Source: Hypsibius dujardini (taxonomy: Eukaryota; Tardigrada; Eutardigrada; Parachela; Hypsibiidae). From it: a stretch of 23,050 bases of DNA. The notes beneath the pieces were generated by a model. The model worked only from the letters and a program-made list of their open reading frames with translations, made no database searches and had not been told where the DNA came from. Both the position numbers and the translations under genes were made by a program. Below, piece after piece: positions 1 through 9,590 of this stretch (positions are counted from its first letter, which is position 1; every line of letters starts with the position of its first letter). The stretch lies in NCBI GenBank assembly GCA_001579985.1, contig LRSR01009342.1:1-23050 (forward strand), given 5' to 3'.

Positions 1-1430
1 ATTTACTTTTATTTCGCACTTTATTTTCAAAATTCTAAATAAAAACAAATTAATCTAGCGCGTTCAATTGATCATAGTAAAGAGCATCCATTCTGTAATT
101 TTACATGTAATATTGCCGAAATTATTACTATAAGTTTAATTATTTTATTTTTCTGAACTTGACCAATTTTATTGAAATTTAATTGAATTTATAATGGTTT
201 AATTGGTTCCAATTTAGTTACATAAAATACAATCTAAGAAAACCTGCCAATTTTAGTGAATTAAATTTATTGAGTTTATAAGATAATTTGATTTCAACAA
301 ATCAAATTTAACAACTTATCTGTGAAATTTTTCGAGTGCATACTAATTAATTCGTGCAATCTTGTGATTAGTTTTGTTCAGAATAATTTTAAATACGATT
401 TAAAATGTCAAAAAACAGGAATTTATTTTAGATCAAAATAATTGTGATTTAATTTAAAATCAATTTTGGATGGTGAGTAATTTAACTGAAATTCTGGCAC
501 GTGGTGAACATCAATATTTAATCTTCGATTTTAAACTTGTCAAAGGAATAGACATCAAAATTAATATTTCAGTACAAGTTTATTCAATTTTTGGCTGTTT
601 TGCTATGCACAGTTGATTGATTGATATGTTGAATGATTCTTACAGCTGACATCAATCAATAGTAGACACTAATTGAGAGGTTAAGAAACAAAAACGGGTC
701 GCTAGGTCGCCAGATCGGAAATTGAGTTCTCGGGTTTTTTCTACTGTACAGTGACGGTGCTATATTATGTAAAAGGAAGTTGAATGATTTGATTGAAACT
801 CAGGCAGTAAGAGTGGCGGAACCATCAGTAGAGTGAAAAGCAGAATTCAGAGAAAAACGTCTTCAAAGTTTTGCATTTAGTTTCCATCACTCCAACAACG
901 TTCTGAAGCTACTATTCAAAAGACTAGAGTGATGAGAAAAAAGAAAATAAGGCAAGGGAAACAGTTTTCGATCACCGCAAACAGAAGCAAGAAGGACGAA
1001 TTCAAATAATAAACCAATCAGCGGTCTTAAGAAAATGGTCGTCAGCAAAACTGCTGCCGAAAGTCCAAAATTTGAAGTTTTTTAGATTTTTCTTGGAATG
1101 GAGTAGAAAAATGAATTTGCTATATCAGTGCGTTAAAAAGTGATTTCTGGATTTTTTCACTGTGGCTACTTCAAATACGTTTTTCTCAAAACCTTATCCA
1201 ATGGGATAATGACCCGTTTTGTTTCTTAGTCTCTCAATTCGTTGATCTATAGATTACATTGAACGAATTTGTCAAATCGGAATTTAACCACGGAATGTAA
1301 AATGATTTTTAATTTAATTTAAACGCATTTTTGGTGACAATGATATTAAAATCTGATTTAAAAATCAGGTTTTGCCAAATTAAAATTTATTTGTAATTTA
1401 AATTCAACAATTTCATTTTAATAATACTAG
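1..1430 (+). other. AT-rich intron upstream of the first visible ABC transporter exon
   Basis: No convincing coding segment was found here. The sequence is very AT-rich and ends in a splice acceptor (AG at 1429-1430) directly before the NBD1 exon. The missing N-terminal half of the transporter (TMD1, Walker A and Q-loop of NBD1) must therefore lie left of the window. The stretch contains one inverted-repeat element, listed separately. Confidence 0.7.
671..1239. repeat. Inverted-repeat (MITE-like) element in ABC intron
   Basis: The segment 671-700 (begins AATTGAGAGG, ends CGGGTC) recurs inverted at 1211-1239, with small differences in about 30 bases. The arms bound a 569-bp AT-rich segment with no coding potential. 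No clear target-site duplication is visible, so the exact ends are uncertain. A non-autonomous DNA transposon remnant is the simplest reading. Confidence 0.5.
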
Positions 1431-4400
1431 CCATGTGTTGGTAAAGGGCTACCGAACGACCGTCGGCGAACGCGGAAACCAACTCTCCGGCGGGCAGAAG
1501 CAACGCATCGCCATCGCACGCGCTCTCGTCACGAATCCGACGATTCTTTTACTGGACGAAGCCACGTCCGCTTTAGACGGCGAATCGGAGCACCTGGTGC
1601 AGGCAGCGATCGACAAAGCCCGCGAAAGTCGAGCGACCATCGCGATCGCACACCGTCTCTCGACCATCCAGAACGCAAACACCATTTACGTCATGGAAAA
1701 AGGCCTCGTCGCTGAGCAAGGAACCCACGAGACCCTCCTCGAACGAAAAGGAATCTACCACGAACTGGTGAGCCTGCAGAGACTCCAACGCAGAGATGAT
1801 AATTTGGAAGGACCGATGGCTGTTGATTCGATTGAGGACGAATGGCAAAAAGAGGAGATCACCGATGAAAAGAAGAGGAAATTGTCTAGACAAAAGTCGG
1901 AGAAGGTCTCGAAGAACGGCAAGGAGAAGGACTCGGTGGAGGAGAAGATGAAGGAGCTGAAGGAGGAGGACGGGGAGACACCGACCTTCTTCCGAATGCT
2001 GAGGGAGAACACACCGGAGTGGCGGTGGATTGCGGCGGGAACGCTCGGCAGTGCCATTTTGGGATCGGGCATGCCGGCGTATTCGTTACTGTACGGTCAA
2101 ATCTTTGAGGAATTCAGCAGCTCGGATGAGGAGCTGCTGAAGAGGGCGGGTATCTTTTGGTCGCTCATGTTCCTCGCTCTTGGAGGTGAATATACGCTTT
2201 AGGGATAGCAAGAGCTAAAGTTAGTCAAATACGTAATTATTTTTATTAGTCACTAAAGATTTTTACTTTAGTTTCGTTTAGTAACTAAAAATGTTATAAT
2301 TTAAATTGAAATTTGTTGACTCATCTTGAAGTTCTGCCCACTTAAAGCTTTAGTAGCTAAAAAAGTTTAGTTCAGTTTTTTAAAGCCTAAATTAGCCAGC
2401 TATTTGCAAATAAAGTTTTGCATTTTACTTTCTTTTTGTAAGTAAAACGTTTAGTCTATATTACGTCAAAATTAGTTGCATTTTTTTCGTGCTTTCGCCT
2501 TTTAATTTTACCGCTTAATTGTTTAGTAATTAAAACTTTAATTAAGCTTTTAGTCAGCTAGAGAGTTATGCCAAGAAATTAGTTACTGAAACATTTAGTT
2601 TGGTTTAGGTTTTAGCTCACTTTCTGTAGTTTATAAGTTTTTTTACCACGGCTAGCAACTTCCGCATTCTATTTGTATAGTCTTCCCATGGTACTGTATT
2701 TCCTCGATAGATAGCGTCACTGCACGGGTTACGTGATCTAATGGTTGCCCGCTGTACTAGTAAAGTTTGCCCCTTTAAATTCCATCCCAATCAATCAATC
2801 ACTCGAAGCGTTGTTTCATGTCACAATCCTTCCTCTTCGGGTTCTGCAAAAGAGCTCTCGTTGAACAGACTAATGTCCAAAAAAGACTCCCGTTTACATT
2901 TATATCACCATCTTCAACCGGCGCTTCAGATTTCTTTTAATTAGAGAGATTGAAAATTAAAAGATAAAAACCATCACAAGAAAGCTGTGTACGACTGTAT
3001 GGCATGCGAGGTACAGGCAGCGCACACGCCAATGGGTAGGGAGGACCGATTTAACGTCACACAGATCGTGCTCTGTCGCTATCTATCGAGGAAATACAGT
3101 ATGAGGCAACATTTGTATTTCGGCTCACTTATCACTTATCTCTCTATAAATCAGCTCACTCATGGGTGTTTTTATGGCAAGTGCTTGATTGTTTGATTTT
3201 CGAAAAGGCTGTAGTATACTAGCTTATTGTACAGAAAATTAAACAATCCAGCATCTGCCATCAAACAGAAATCCAAGACCAAGCCGATTTATCGACAACT
3301 GGAGGGTGAGCCGAAATACAGACTTCTCCTCATACTGTCCTTTCCCTTACACCGGCTGACTTACAGGTGCAAACGGTGTGGGTCATCTTCTCCAGGCCGG
3401 AATGTTCGGCGCGAGCGGGGACAAGCTGACTCACCGGCTCAGAATTCGAAGTACGTCGCGTAGTCTCAACAATATATTAAGACTACAGTACTAAACGATC
3501 GAATTATGAAGTAGCACATTACAGCTAACGATTTCCAGATTTCCCGGAGTATTTGATTAGACCAGACTAATGTTCAAAATTCATGAAATTGGTTCAATAT
3601 AATGAGACAGTCTCGATGCAATAGGCCAACGATTGATTGATTGATTGATTTAAAAAGTCTATTAGAATAATTTGTCATCAATCAATCAATCAATGGAAAT
3701 TGCATGGCAAAATTTTAGTAAATTTTAACTGAAACATTAATTTTAATATCTATTCCGGTGAGGTGTAATAAATTAAATTAAAAATTAGTATTAACCACGT
3801 GCCTGAATTTAAATTAATTCGGCTGCCGCAAGTTTGCATACTTGGAGGATATATTTCTTGCAGCGTTCCAGAATATTTTGAGGCAGGACATGGCGTACTA
3901 CGATGAGCCGAGACACACCACCGGTAAACTGACCACACGATTGGCAACCGACGCACCAATGGTCAAAGGCGTACGTGCACTTTGATTAAATATTTCAAAT
4001 GAAAGCGAGCTTGTTTTGATTATTGTGTAACGACAATTTTATTCCCTCAGGCAACTGGAATTCGCATGGGAGTGATGGTTAATTCCATGGTCGGAGGGAT
4101 TGCAGCCATTGTCATCTCGTTGGTGTTTGGCTGGAAACTCGGTCTGGCCATCATCGGTATGGCACCTATCCTCATCGCAGCCGGAGGTCTCAATATGAAG
4201 CTCCACACGGGAGACCAGAAAAAAGACATTCAAGAGGCTGAAAAAGCTGGCAATGTAAGATCCCACAACACAACACAGAAATACGAGTGGCAGAAATTAA
4301 GATTAGTAAACTAGATACCGTAATTACTGTTTTGATCAACTAAAAAATAAGTTATCAGGATATCAAGTATCAAGCCATAAAATTCACTTTTTTACCTGCG

Positions 4401-6027
4401 TTGTGTTTTTGTTAATGGTCATTGATAAAATTGTCCCATTTAAATGTTTAACAACCAAAAAAATCGCAGTTAATAACTCTGAAATTCTAATCGCAATTAT
4501 TTTATTGACTTAAGTTCCCTTACTTAAATGTGTGAGTAAATAAACTACCATTTTTTATCACAAAACGATTTTTTAGGCTTTTTTTAATTTTAGATTACTT
4601 TTTGCGTTTGCGTAAATTCTCGTAGAGAAATTTTGTGTTTTCTTTTACATTTCATTTTTTTTTCAGACTGCTTCGGAGGCCATCGAAAACATCCAGACTG
4701 TCCAATCCCTTTCCCAAGAAGAGTACTTTTACAAGACCTACTCGCACTACCTCTCCTTCCCACATCGCATCAACATGCGACGCAGCAAGGTCTACGCTGT
4801 TGCTTACGGTTTATCGCAGGCCGTCATGTTTTTCCTGTACGCCGGAGCCTTTCGGCTCGGGTTCTATCTGGTGACGACTGGCGACATGCAATTCACCGAC
4901 GTCTTCCGGGTCTTCTTCGGGATCTCTTTTGTTGCCATGGTGTTCGGACAGATGTCCACCATGTTGCCGGACTACGCGAAAGCGCGCATTTCGGCGGGGC
5001 TCATTCTCAAAATGATGAATCAGGAACCGCGGATCGACTGTTTCAGCAGCGACGGCCTCAAGTTGGTAAGAACTTTTTGTGACATTATGCCTAGCGAGAA
5101 CTTTCGTGTCTGCTCGAGGGTGGTTGCTCCGAAAGGATAAAAAATCTCTGAAAATCAATAAACGTCTCCGAATGTTAATTGATATTTTAATTTGGTCGCA
5201 TGAGGTCGACATGGCTTTTGGGTGTTCTCAATTTTGAACTATGTTCTCTGTTAGTCACACATTCCGTTGTTTTGCTCTCAGTGTTCCCTCTGGGCTTCTT
5301 TGTTCTGTTTGGTTATGGAAGCGTTCGAACATGTTCCTAAAGTTGGATACTTTTAGGAACATGTGAACTCTCGTTCTGTTTGGTCCCTGTAAATAATGTT
5401 CCTTTCTGCGTATTGTTCTTCATTGTTCTTTTTTGTCCTCCATTCTACTGTTGGGCTGTAACATTTATTGTTCTTTTTATTTAAATGTTCTCCACTGTTC
5501 TCTTTAGCTTCCCTCGTTCCGTTCAATCTGTTTTCCTCTTCCATGTAATGTTCCATTTTCCTTTCTGTTCCCCATTTTTCCCCTTCATTCTTTCAGGAAG
5601 CTAATATTGTTCCATCGTTCCTATTCTTTAATCTTTGCCACATCCTTTATCTTTCTTGCTGCAAGGGGAGCCCCTTTTTTTGTTTCCGTCTCAAGGCGGA
5701 GGTAGACTTTTCTAAATGTATACCAAAATTCGGGGAACATTGATTCACTACCCGTTTTCCATTACAGGAAGTGAATGGCGAAATTGAATTTCGAAACGTC
5801 GATTTCACATATCCTTCCCGACCGGACGTCCCAATCTTGAAGAACCTCAGCTTCAAAGTCCTCCCGGGTCAAACGTTAGCCATAGTCGGGGCTAGTGGAT
5901 GCGGAAAGAGCACTGTCGTTTCACTTCTGGAACGGTTTTACGACCCAACTGGAGGCGAAATAGTAAGAAACGCTTTTCATGCTGTGTCTGTCTGTCTATC
6001 AAACTGTTTGTCTGTCTGCCTGTCTGC

Positions 6028-6072
<45 letters not shown>

Positions 6073-6929
6073 GGTCTTTTCAATGCAATTCATGTAAGAA
6101 CTACGTAATACGATACGTTTGTCTCATGTAAAGTTGATAGACGGAAAAAATCTGAAGAGCCTCAACTTGGAGCACTTCCGGTCAAGAATGGCGATCGTCT
6201 CACAGGAACCAATTCTTTTTAACACTTCGATTAAAGACAACATTTCCTACTCGCTTCCCGTTGACGCGAGCATTCCGGATGAAAAACTGTTTGACGCGGC
6301 TAAAGTGGCAAACATTCACAATTTTGTGAACAATTTGCCGGACCGCTACGACACGGGAGTCGGCGAGAAGGGCGTCCAGTTGAGTGGTGGCGAGCGACAG
6401 CGGGTTTCTATAGCTCGCGCTGTCATCCGGGATCCAAAGATTTTGCTGCTGGATGAAGCCACTTCCGCGTTGGATTCCACATCCGAAAAAGTAATTTAGC
6501 CCATAAAAGAGAACTTACAATATTTATTTTTATGTTAATATGCGTAACTATTAATTACTACTGAATTAATTTACTACTTAATGCCTAAGATAAATACTCT
6601 TTATTTTTGGCTTTACTAAACCATTTTACAATTTTAGAAATTATATTTTTACCGATTCATTTTAACCTTTGAATTGTTGTAGGGTGTGCAGCTAAATAAC
6701 TACGTTTGTTGATAATTTTCAAAACGTTTAGGGTGTACAGCTGGCACTGCAGACGGCAAGTGCTGGACGGACTTGCATTGTGATCGCACATCGACTGTCA
6801 ACCATAAGGGAAGCCGATGTGATCATCGTGATGGACAAAGGTCAGATCATGGAGCAGGGCACTCATGCGGAATTGCTGGAAAAAGGCGGAATTTACGCTG
6901 ACTTGACTCGCGGTCAGAATTTGAAATAA
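1431..6929 (+). CDS. ABC transporter, ABCB/P-glycoprotein type (3' eight exons, partial)
   Basis: This is the C-terminal 765 residues of a full-length multidrug-resistance exporter, an ATP-driven membrane pump of the ABCB family. Exons: 1431-2185, 3367-3450, 3864-3970, 4051-4254, 4667-5065, 5768-5962, 6134-6490, 6732-6929 (TAA). All introns are GT-AG, phases agree, and the summed coding length leaves no frame break. In visible residue order: NBD1 signature LSGGQ (18-22), Walker [13 protein letters not shown] (38-49), H-loop His74; a Lys/Glu-rich linker; TMD2 helices starting [22 protein letters not shown]2 Walker [11 protein letters not shown]-loop VSQEP, signature LSGGE, Walker [14 protein letters not shown]-loop AHRLST. 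The 84-bp exon 3367-3450 was found by homology ([13 protein letters not shown] resembles the P-gp segment before the LRQD motif). Length matches the P-gp C-terminal part. NBD1 Walker A and TMD1 are outside the window. Substrate cannot be inferred. Confidence 0.95.
2220..2640. repeat. Degenerate TTTAGT/ACTAAA-rich intron tract
   Basis: The first part of the 2186-3366 ABC intron is unusually rich in TTAGT, TTTAGT and ACTAAA on both strands, without a fixed period. It looks like an old simple repeat or ordinary AT-rich drift. No coding content was seen. Confidence 0.35.
2692..3101. repeat. Element with perfect 25-bp inverted termini
   Basis: The segments 2692-2716 and 3077-3101 are exact reverse complements over 25 bp (outer end TACTGTATTTCC). 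They bound a 410-bp noncoding segment in the ABC intron. The arm similarity fades just inside the perfect stretch. The right arm abuts and slightly overlaps the next inverted-repeat element at 3096-3338, which suggests nested or side-by-side insertions. Confidence 0.6.
3096..3338. mobile_element. MITE-like palindromic element, copy 1 (relative at 21028-21199)
   Basis: The ends read ACAGTATGAGG and CCTCATACTGT, and the arms remain complementary for most of the about 240-bp length. Paired segments include TTTCGGCTCAC with GTGAGCCGAAA and GGCAAGTGCTTGATTG with its inverted counterpart. The same TIR sequence, with the motif GCCGATTTATCGAC, occurs at 21028-21199 upstream of lipase-like gene C. Two dispersed copies with shared inverted termini and no ORF fit a short non-autonomous DNA transposon. 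Confidence 0.75.
3451..3863 (+). other. ABC intron with ATTG/CAAT inverted microsatellite
   Basis: This noncoding intron (donor GTACGT after 3450, acceptor CAG at 3861-3863) holds GATT tandem units at 3631-3650 and the complementary ATCA units at 3677-3694. Together they could form a hairpin with arms of about 18 bp and a loop of about 26 bases. Nothing else was recognised. Confidence 0.6.
4255..4666 (+). other. AT-rich ABC intron, no further content seen
   Basis: The donor GTAAGA at 4255 follows the codon for Asn in EKAGN. The acceptor is a strong T-rich tract ending in CAG at 4664-4666, before [10 protein letters not shown]. No repeats or ORFs stand out. Confidence 0.75.
5220..5620 (+). 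repeat. TGTTC-rich pyrimidine tract with hairpin in ABC intron
   Basis: Within intron 5066-5767 the + strand is pyrimidine-rich and carries many spaced TGTTC motifs. A clear inverted repeat pairs 5323-5342 with 5351-5368 (core ACATGTTCCTAAA and TTTAGGAACATGT), giving a stem of about 18 bp over a very short loop. It looks like a degenerate simple repeat, with no coding potential. Confidence 0.5.
5988..6076 (+). repeat. CTGT tetranucleotide microsatellite in ABC intron
   Basis: The + strand carries about twenty CTGT units with occasional TTGT and CTGC variants, inside the 171-bp intron 5963-6133. The introns of the downstream lipase-like genes carry the complementary GACA form, so this repeat type recurs in the window in both orientations relative to transcription. 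Confidence 0.9.
6680..6742 (+). promoter_or_regulatory. Duplicated splice acceptor before the last ABC exon
   Basis: The acceptor used by the family-consistent last exon is TAG|GGTGTACAGCT (exon from 6732). A near-copy, TAG|GGTGTGCAGCT, lies 49 bp upstream at 6680-6693. Use of the upstream site would keep frame for GVQLNNYVC and then stop at 6710-6712, removing the NBD2 H-loop. Whether it is used is unknown. Confidence 0.55.
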
Positions 6930-7329
6930 ACACAAGGTGAAGCGGCTGACGCTTCTTCGTGTGCCTTCATGTCCGCAATTACTTACAAATGCCGCTTACA
7001 TGTACTCTATTTTTTTAATGTTGTTCCTTAAATTATTAATTAACTAATTAAATTATGGATTTTTCCACTTACGACATGGGAATAGGAAGAGAAAACGTCT
7101 GTACTGTATTACCCACACATGGATGTGGGAATTGTGCTGTGGTGTGTATTGTGGAAAACGTCAGAGAATTATGAGAATAAAAGGGCCTCATTCCAAATAC
7201 TCAAGAAGAAAAATACCCATCCCATACACTGCATGTATTAATGCCCGTCAAGGATTTAAAACAAGGAAACAAGCGCCAAATAAAGAGAACATAGATAATA
7301 GTGATACAGTATTATAGCAAAGTACATCT
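6930..7329 (+). other. 3' flank of the ABC gene
   Basis: This is noncoding sequence after the TAA at 6927-6929. AATAAA overlaps the stop region (6925-6930), and AATAAA-like hexamers recur at about 7174 and 7276, so the poly(A) site is ambiguous. A small stem (GAAGCG/CGCTTC, 6939-6955) follows the stop. No gene recognised. Confidence 0.5.
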
Positions 7330-7521
7330 CAATAGTAATAGTAATATATATAATAATAGTAATACATGTAAGTATAGTAATGCATGTTGTAATAGTAATA
7401 TATATATAATAATAGTAATATGATAATAATAGTAATATATAGAATAATAGTAATATAAATAAGAATAGTAATATGACGCTAATACTAATATATATAATAA
7501 TAGTAATATATATAATAAATA
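7330..7521. repeat. TAATAGTAATATA AT-rich microsatellite
   Basis: Irregular tandem TAATAG, TAATATA and related units run for about 190 bp. The long antisense ORF over this tract, rich in Ile and Tyr, is a by-product of the repeat. Confidence 0.85.
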
Positions 7522-7661
7522 TAGCGAGACAATATACCTCTGTCTCGCTAGGGTTATTGTGATTTTGCATTGAAATTTTGTTCATAATATATTTTATTAT
7601 ATTGACGTGGGCCTTAAATTACTTAATTAATATTTTGTAGTAATATCGAAATTAGAATAAG

Positions 7662-8078
7662 AGAAAAACGTCAGAGAATCTATATTAAAATTGATGTTAG
7701 CATGCCTTACAAATCATTTCTGATATTTTAGTTTGTTAATTCTGATCTTCGTGCTAATTAGGATTTAATACATTACTACGGAAAAGCAGAGTTTTCTGGA
7801 ATGTCCATTAATGCGATAAGAAAGCGTTACATGATATGGTGCAGAATTTTGCCCACCGCATTGACAGCTCTCTGCTAATGCGCGTTCCATCTTGTTTACG
7901 AGAATTCTCTTTCAATTCTGCGAATGATCCATCTCCATGTCACACAATTCGCGTCAGAGATTCCCACGTGGCGTCACTTGTATTGACCAGTGACTATCAG
8001 CACGAGATCACGAGATATGCGCTTGCTGCCTCCTGCCTTCTCTGCTCCTTTCTGCTCGAAGTCGGATGTTGTGATTGT
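7662..8078. repeat. About 420-bp direct repeat, copy 1
   Basis: The copy begins at the AGAAAAACGTCA segment and ends near GTCGGATGTTG. It aligns along its whole length with 8531-8949, with many substitutions and small indels. Shared landmarks include TTGATGTTAGCATG, TCTTGTTTACGAGAATTC and CTGCTCCTTTCTGCTCGA. No conserved ORF is shared, so this is a noncoding duplication or dispersed repeat. Confidence 0.85.
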
Positions 8079-8172
8079 GGACAAGAATCAAGTTCGGTCA
8101 ACAACTGATGGGAAGACTGACCATTGCCTGCAATAATGCCTACAGTCAACGATAAGATTGAGTACACTGGAA

Positions 8173-8282
8173 GGTCCGGAGAATGGGCAAAAGGGGCGGG
8201 GTAGAGGGTGGTTTTCAAAAAATCGAACAATCAACCACCTGAAAACCCCCTGCTCCGCCCCTTTTGCCCATACCCCGGACCC
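8173..8282. repeat. 110-bp palindrome between the direct repeats
   Basis: The ends GGTCCGG and CCGGACC are complementary. The arms continue through GGGCAAAAGGGGCGG and its inverse, then through an inner pair GGTGGTT...AACCACC. It could extrude a cruciform or be a tiny fold-back element. It is markedly more GC-rich than its surroundings. Confidence 0.8.
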
Positions 8283-8394
8283 CCCAGCGTAGTCAATCTT
8301 GTCGTTAATTGTATGTAGCGTGCAGGCAAGCAGAGGTGCGTTTCGATTAACAAGAAGTGATAACCCAGAAAACTCCCCAGGGGGCGCTCCCTGA

Positions 8395-8417
8395 GGGTCC
8401 AGCAGGGGTCTGGACCC
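8395..8417. repeat. Short perfect hairpin
   Basis: GGGTCCAG (8395-8402) pairs with CTGGACCC (8410-8417) over a 7-base loop, in a GC-rich patch between the two direct repeats. It may be the end of a repeat element. The spacer 8283-8530 otherwise shows nothing recognisable. Confidence 0.6.
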
Positions 8418-8530
8418 TTGAAACTGCCATATTTTATTCTTAACAAAAAATGTATTTGGGGTTAATTTAAATAATGCCTAATAAATTTGAAAATAATGAA
8501 TGAAATAATAAATAAAACAATGAAAATGTA

Positions 8531-8949
8531 AGAAAAACGTCAAAAAATGTTTATTAAAATTGATGTTAGCATGTTTTAGAAATCATTTATGATATTTTAA
8601 TTTGTTAAGCCTGACCTTCGGGCTAATTAAGATATAATATATTACTACAGAAAAGCAGGTTTTTCTGGAATATCTATTAATGTGTTAAAAAAGCGCTACA
8701 TGAAGTGGTGCATAATTTCGCCCACCAGTATTAACAGCTCTCTATTTAATGCGCTTTCCATCTTGTTTACGAGAATTCCCTTTCAATTCTGCGAATGATT
8801 TACTTCCAGAATTTGTGGAAGAGACTCCAAGGTCGCGTCACTTGTCTTTGACCAGTGACATCACACGAGATCAACACGAGATATGCACTTGCTTGCCTCC
8901 TGCCTCCCTCTCTGCTCCTTTCTGCTCGAGGTCGGATGTTTGTGATTGC
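8531..8949. repeat. About 420-bp direct repeat, copy 2
   Basis: Same orientation and order of landmarks as 7662-8078, offset by about 870 bp. Copy 2 diverges in the AATTTGTGGAAGAGAC segment near 8810-8830. Similarity stops soon after GTCGGATGTTTGTGATTG. Confidence 0.85.
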
Positions 8950-9280
8950 GCTTTATCAGTTTAGGACACTCCCAACGGGGCGTCGCGTTTCCAGGCGAGC
9001 TCAATATCTTGAAAAAAACATCCGCCGATGGATCGAACATATCAGCCTCAAAACTGCCAGCAATGTTAAGGGAAAAAAACTTACAATGAAATTACGGCGA
9101 ATTATTTTCAAGAACAGTTCAGTTCAGGTCACCAGCAGTCAAGGAAATCCAAACTGACCAGACAGCATGCGCACTTCTCTCTAACCACGCCTATTTTGAA
9201 GGCTGACCAATGGTATTGCGCCATCGGGGCGTTCCAAAACGACAGTGACTTCGACTTCATTGTACTTGAGTGCATCTTCC
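8950..9280. other. Spacer with no recognised feature
   Basis: This is moderately mixed sequence between the direct repeat and the putative promoter of gene A. I found no homology to the coding families, no strong repeat and no convincing ORF. Confidence 0.5.
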
Positions 9281-9287
9281 TCTAAGC

Positions 9288-9295
9288 TATATAAG
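9288..9295 (+). promoter_or_regulatory. Possible TATA box of lipase-like gene A
   Basis: TATATAAG lies about 300 bp upstream of the first ATG (9591), in a local context more GC-balanced than the spacers. If real, transcription would start near 9320 and the 5' UTR would be about 270 bases. No homology to the 5' flank shared by copies B and C was noticed here. Motif only. Confidence 0.35.
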
Positions 9296-9590
9296 ACATT
9301 TCTTTCACCTCGAAATCCAGCTCATTACATTTTCTCTTCTCGAGAACAAAGCACATCGATCCCTCCCAATTGGACTTCAGATTATCCACACGTTTGGCGG
9401 CTGGTTTTGGCTTACAATCGTTTTAACGCTAACCATGGGCCTCTTGACTCCATTGCCCTCGGCAGCGATACTTCAGATCTTCTGATGTTCAAGTACTATT
9501 CTTCTCCCCTCTACACGTCTTTCTTTTTACGCCGTCGGCAACACAATAAGTCGCTGTAAATTTACGCTCCACGTGGTCGTTCTTACAATT

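Noticed and set aside
3227-3463. ORF across the MITE and ABC exon 2
   Set aside because: It is in a different frame from the true 84-bp exon (3367-3450), which joins its neighbours in phase and matches P-glycoprotein.
7256-7585. Minus-strand Ile/Tyr-rich ORF
   Set aside because: It lies over the TAATAG microsatellite and has no domain or homologue signal.
9270-9485. ORF with a hydrophobic stretch (WLTIVLTLTMGLLTPLPSAA) upstream of gene A, as a possible signal-peptide exon
   Set aside because: It stops at 9485 before any usable splice donor after the hydrophobic part, and neither B nor C shows a counterpart.
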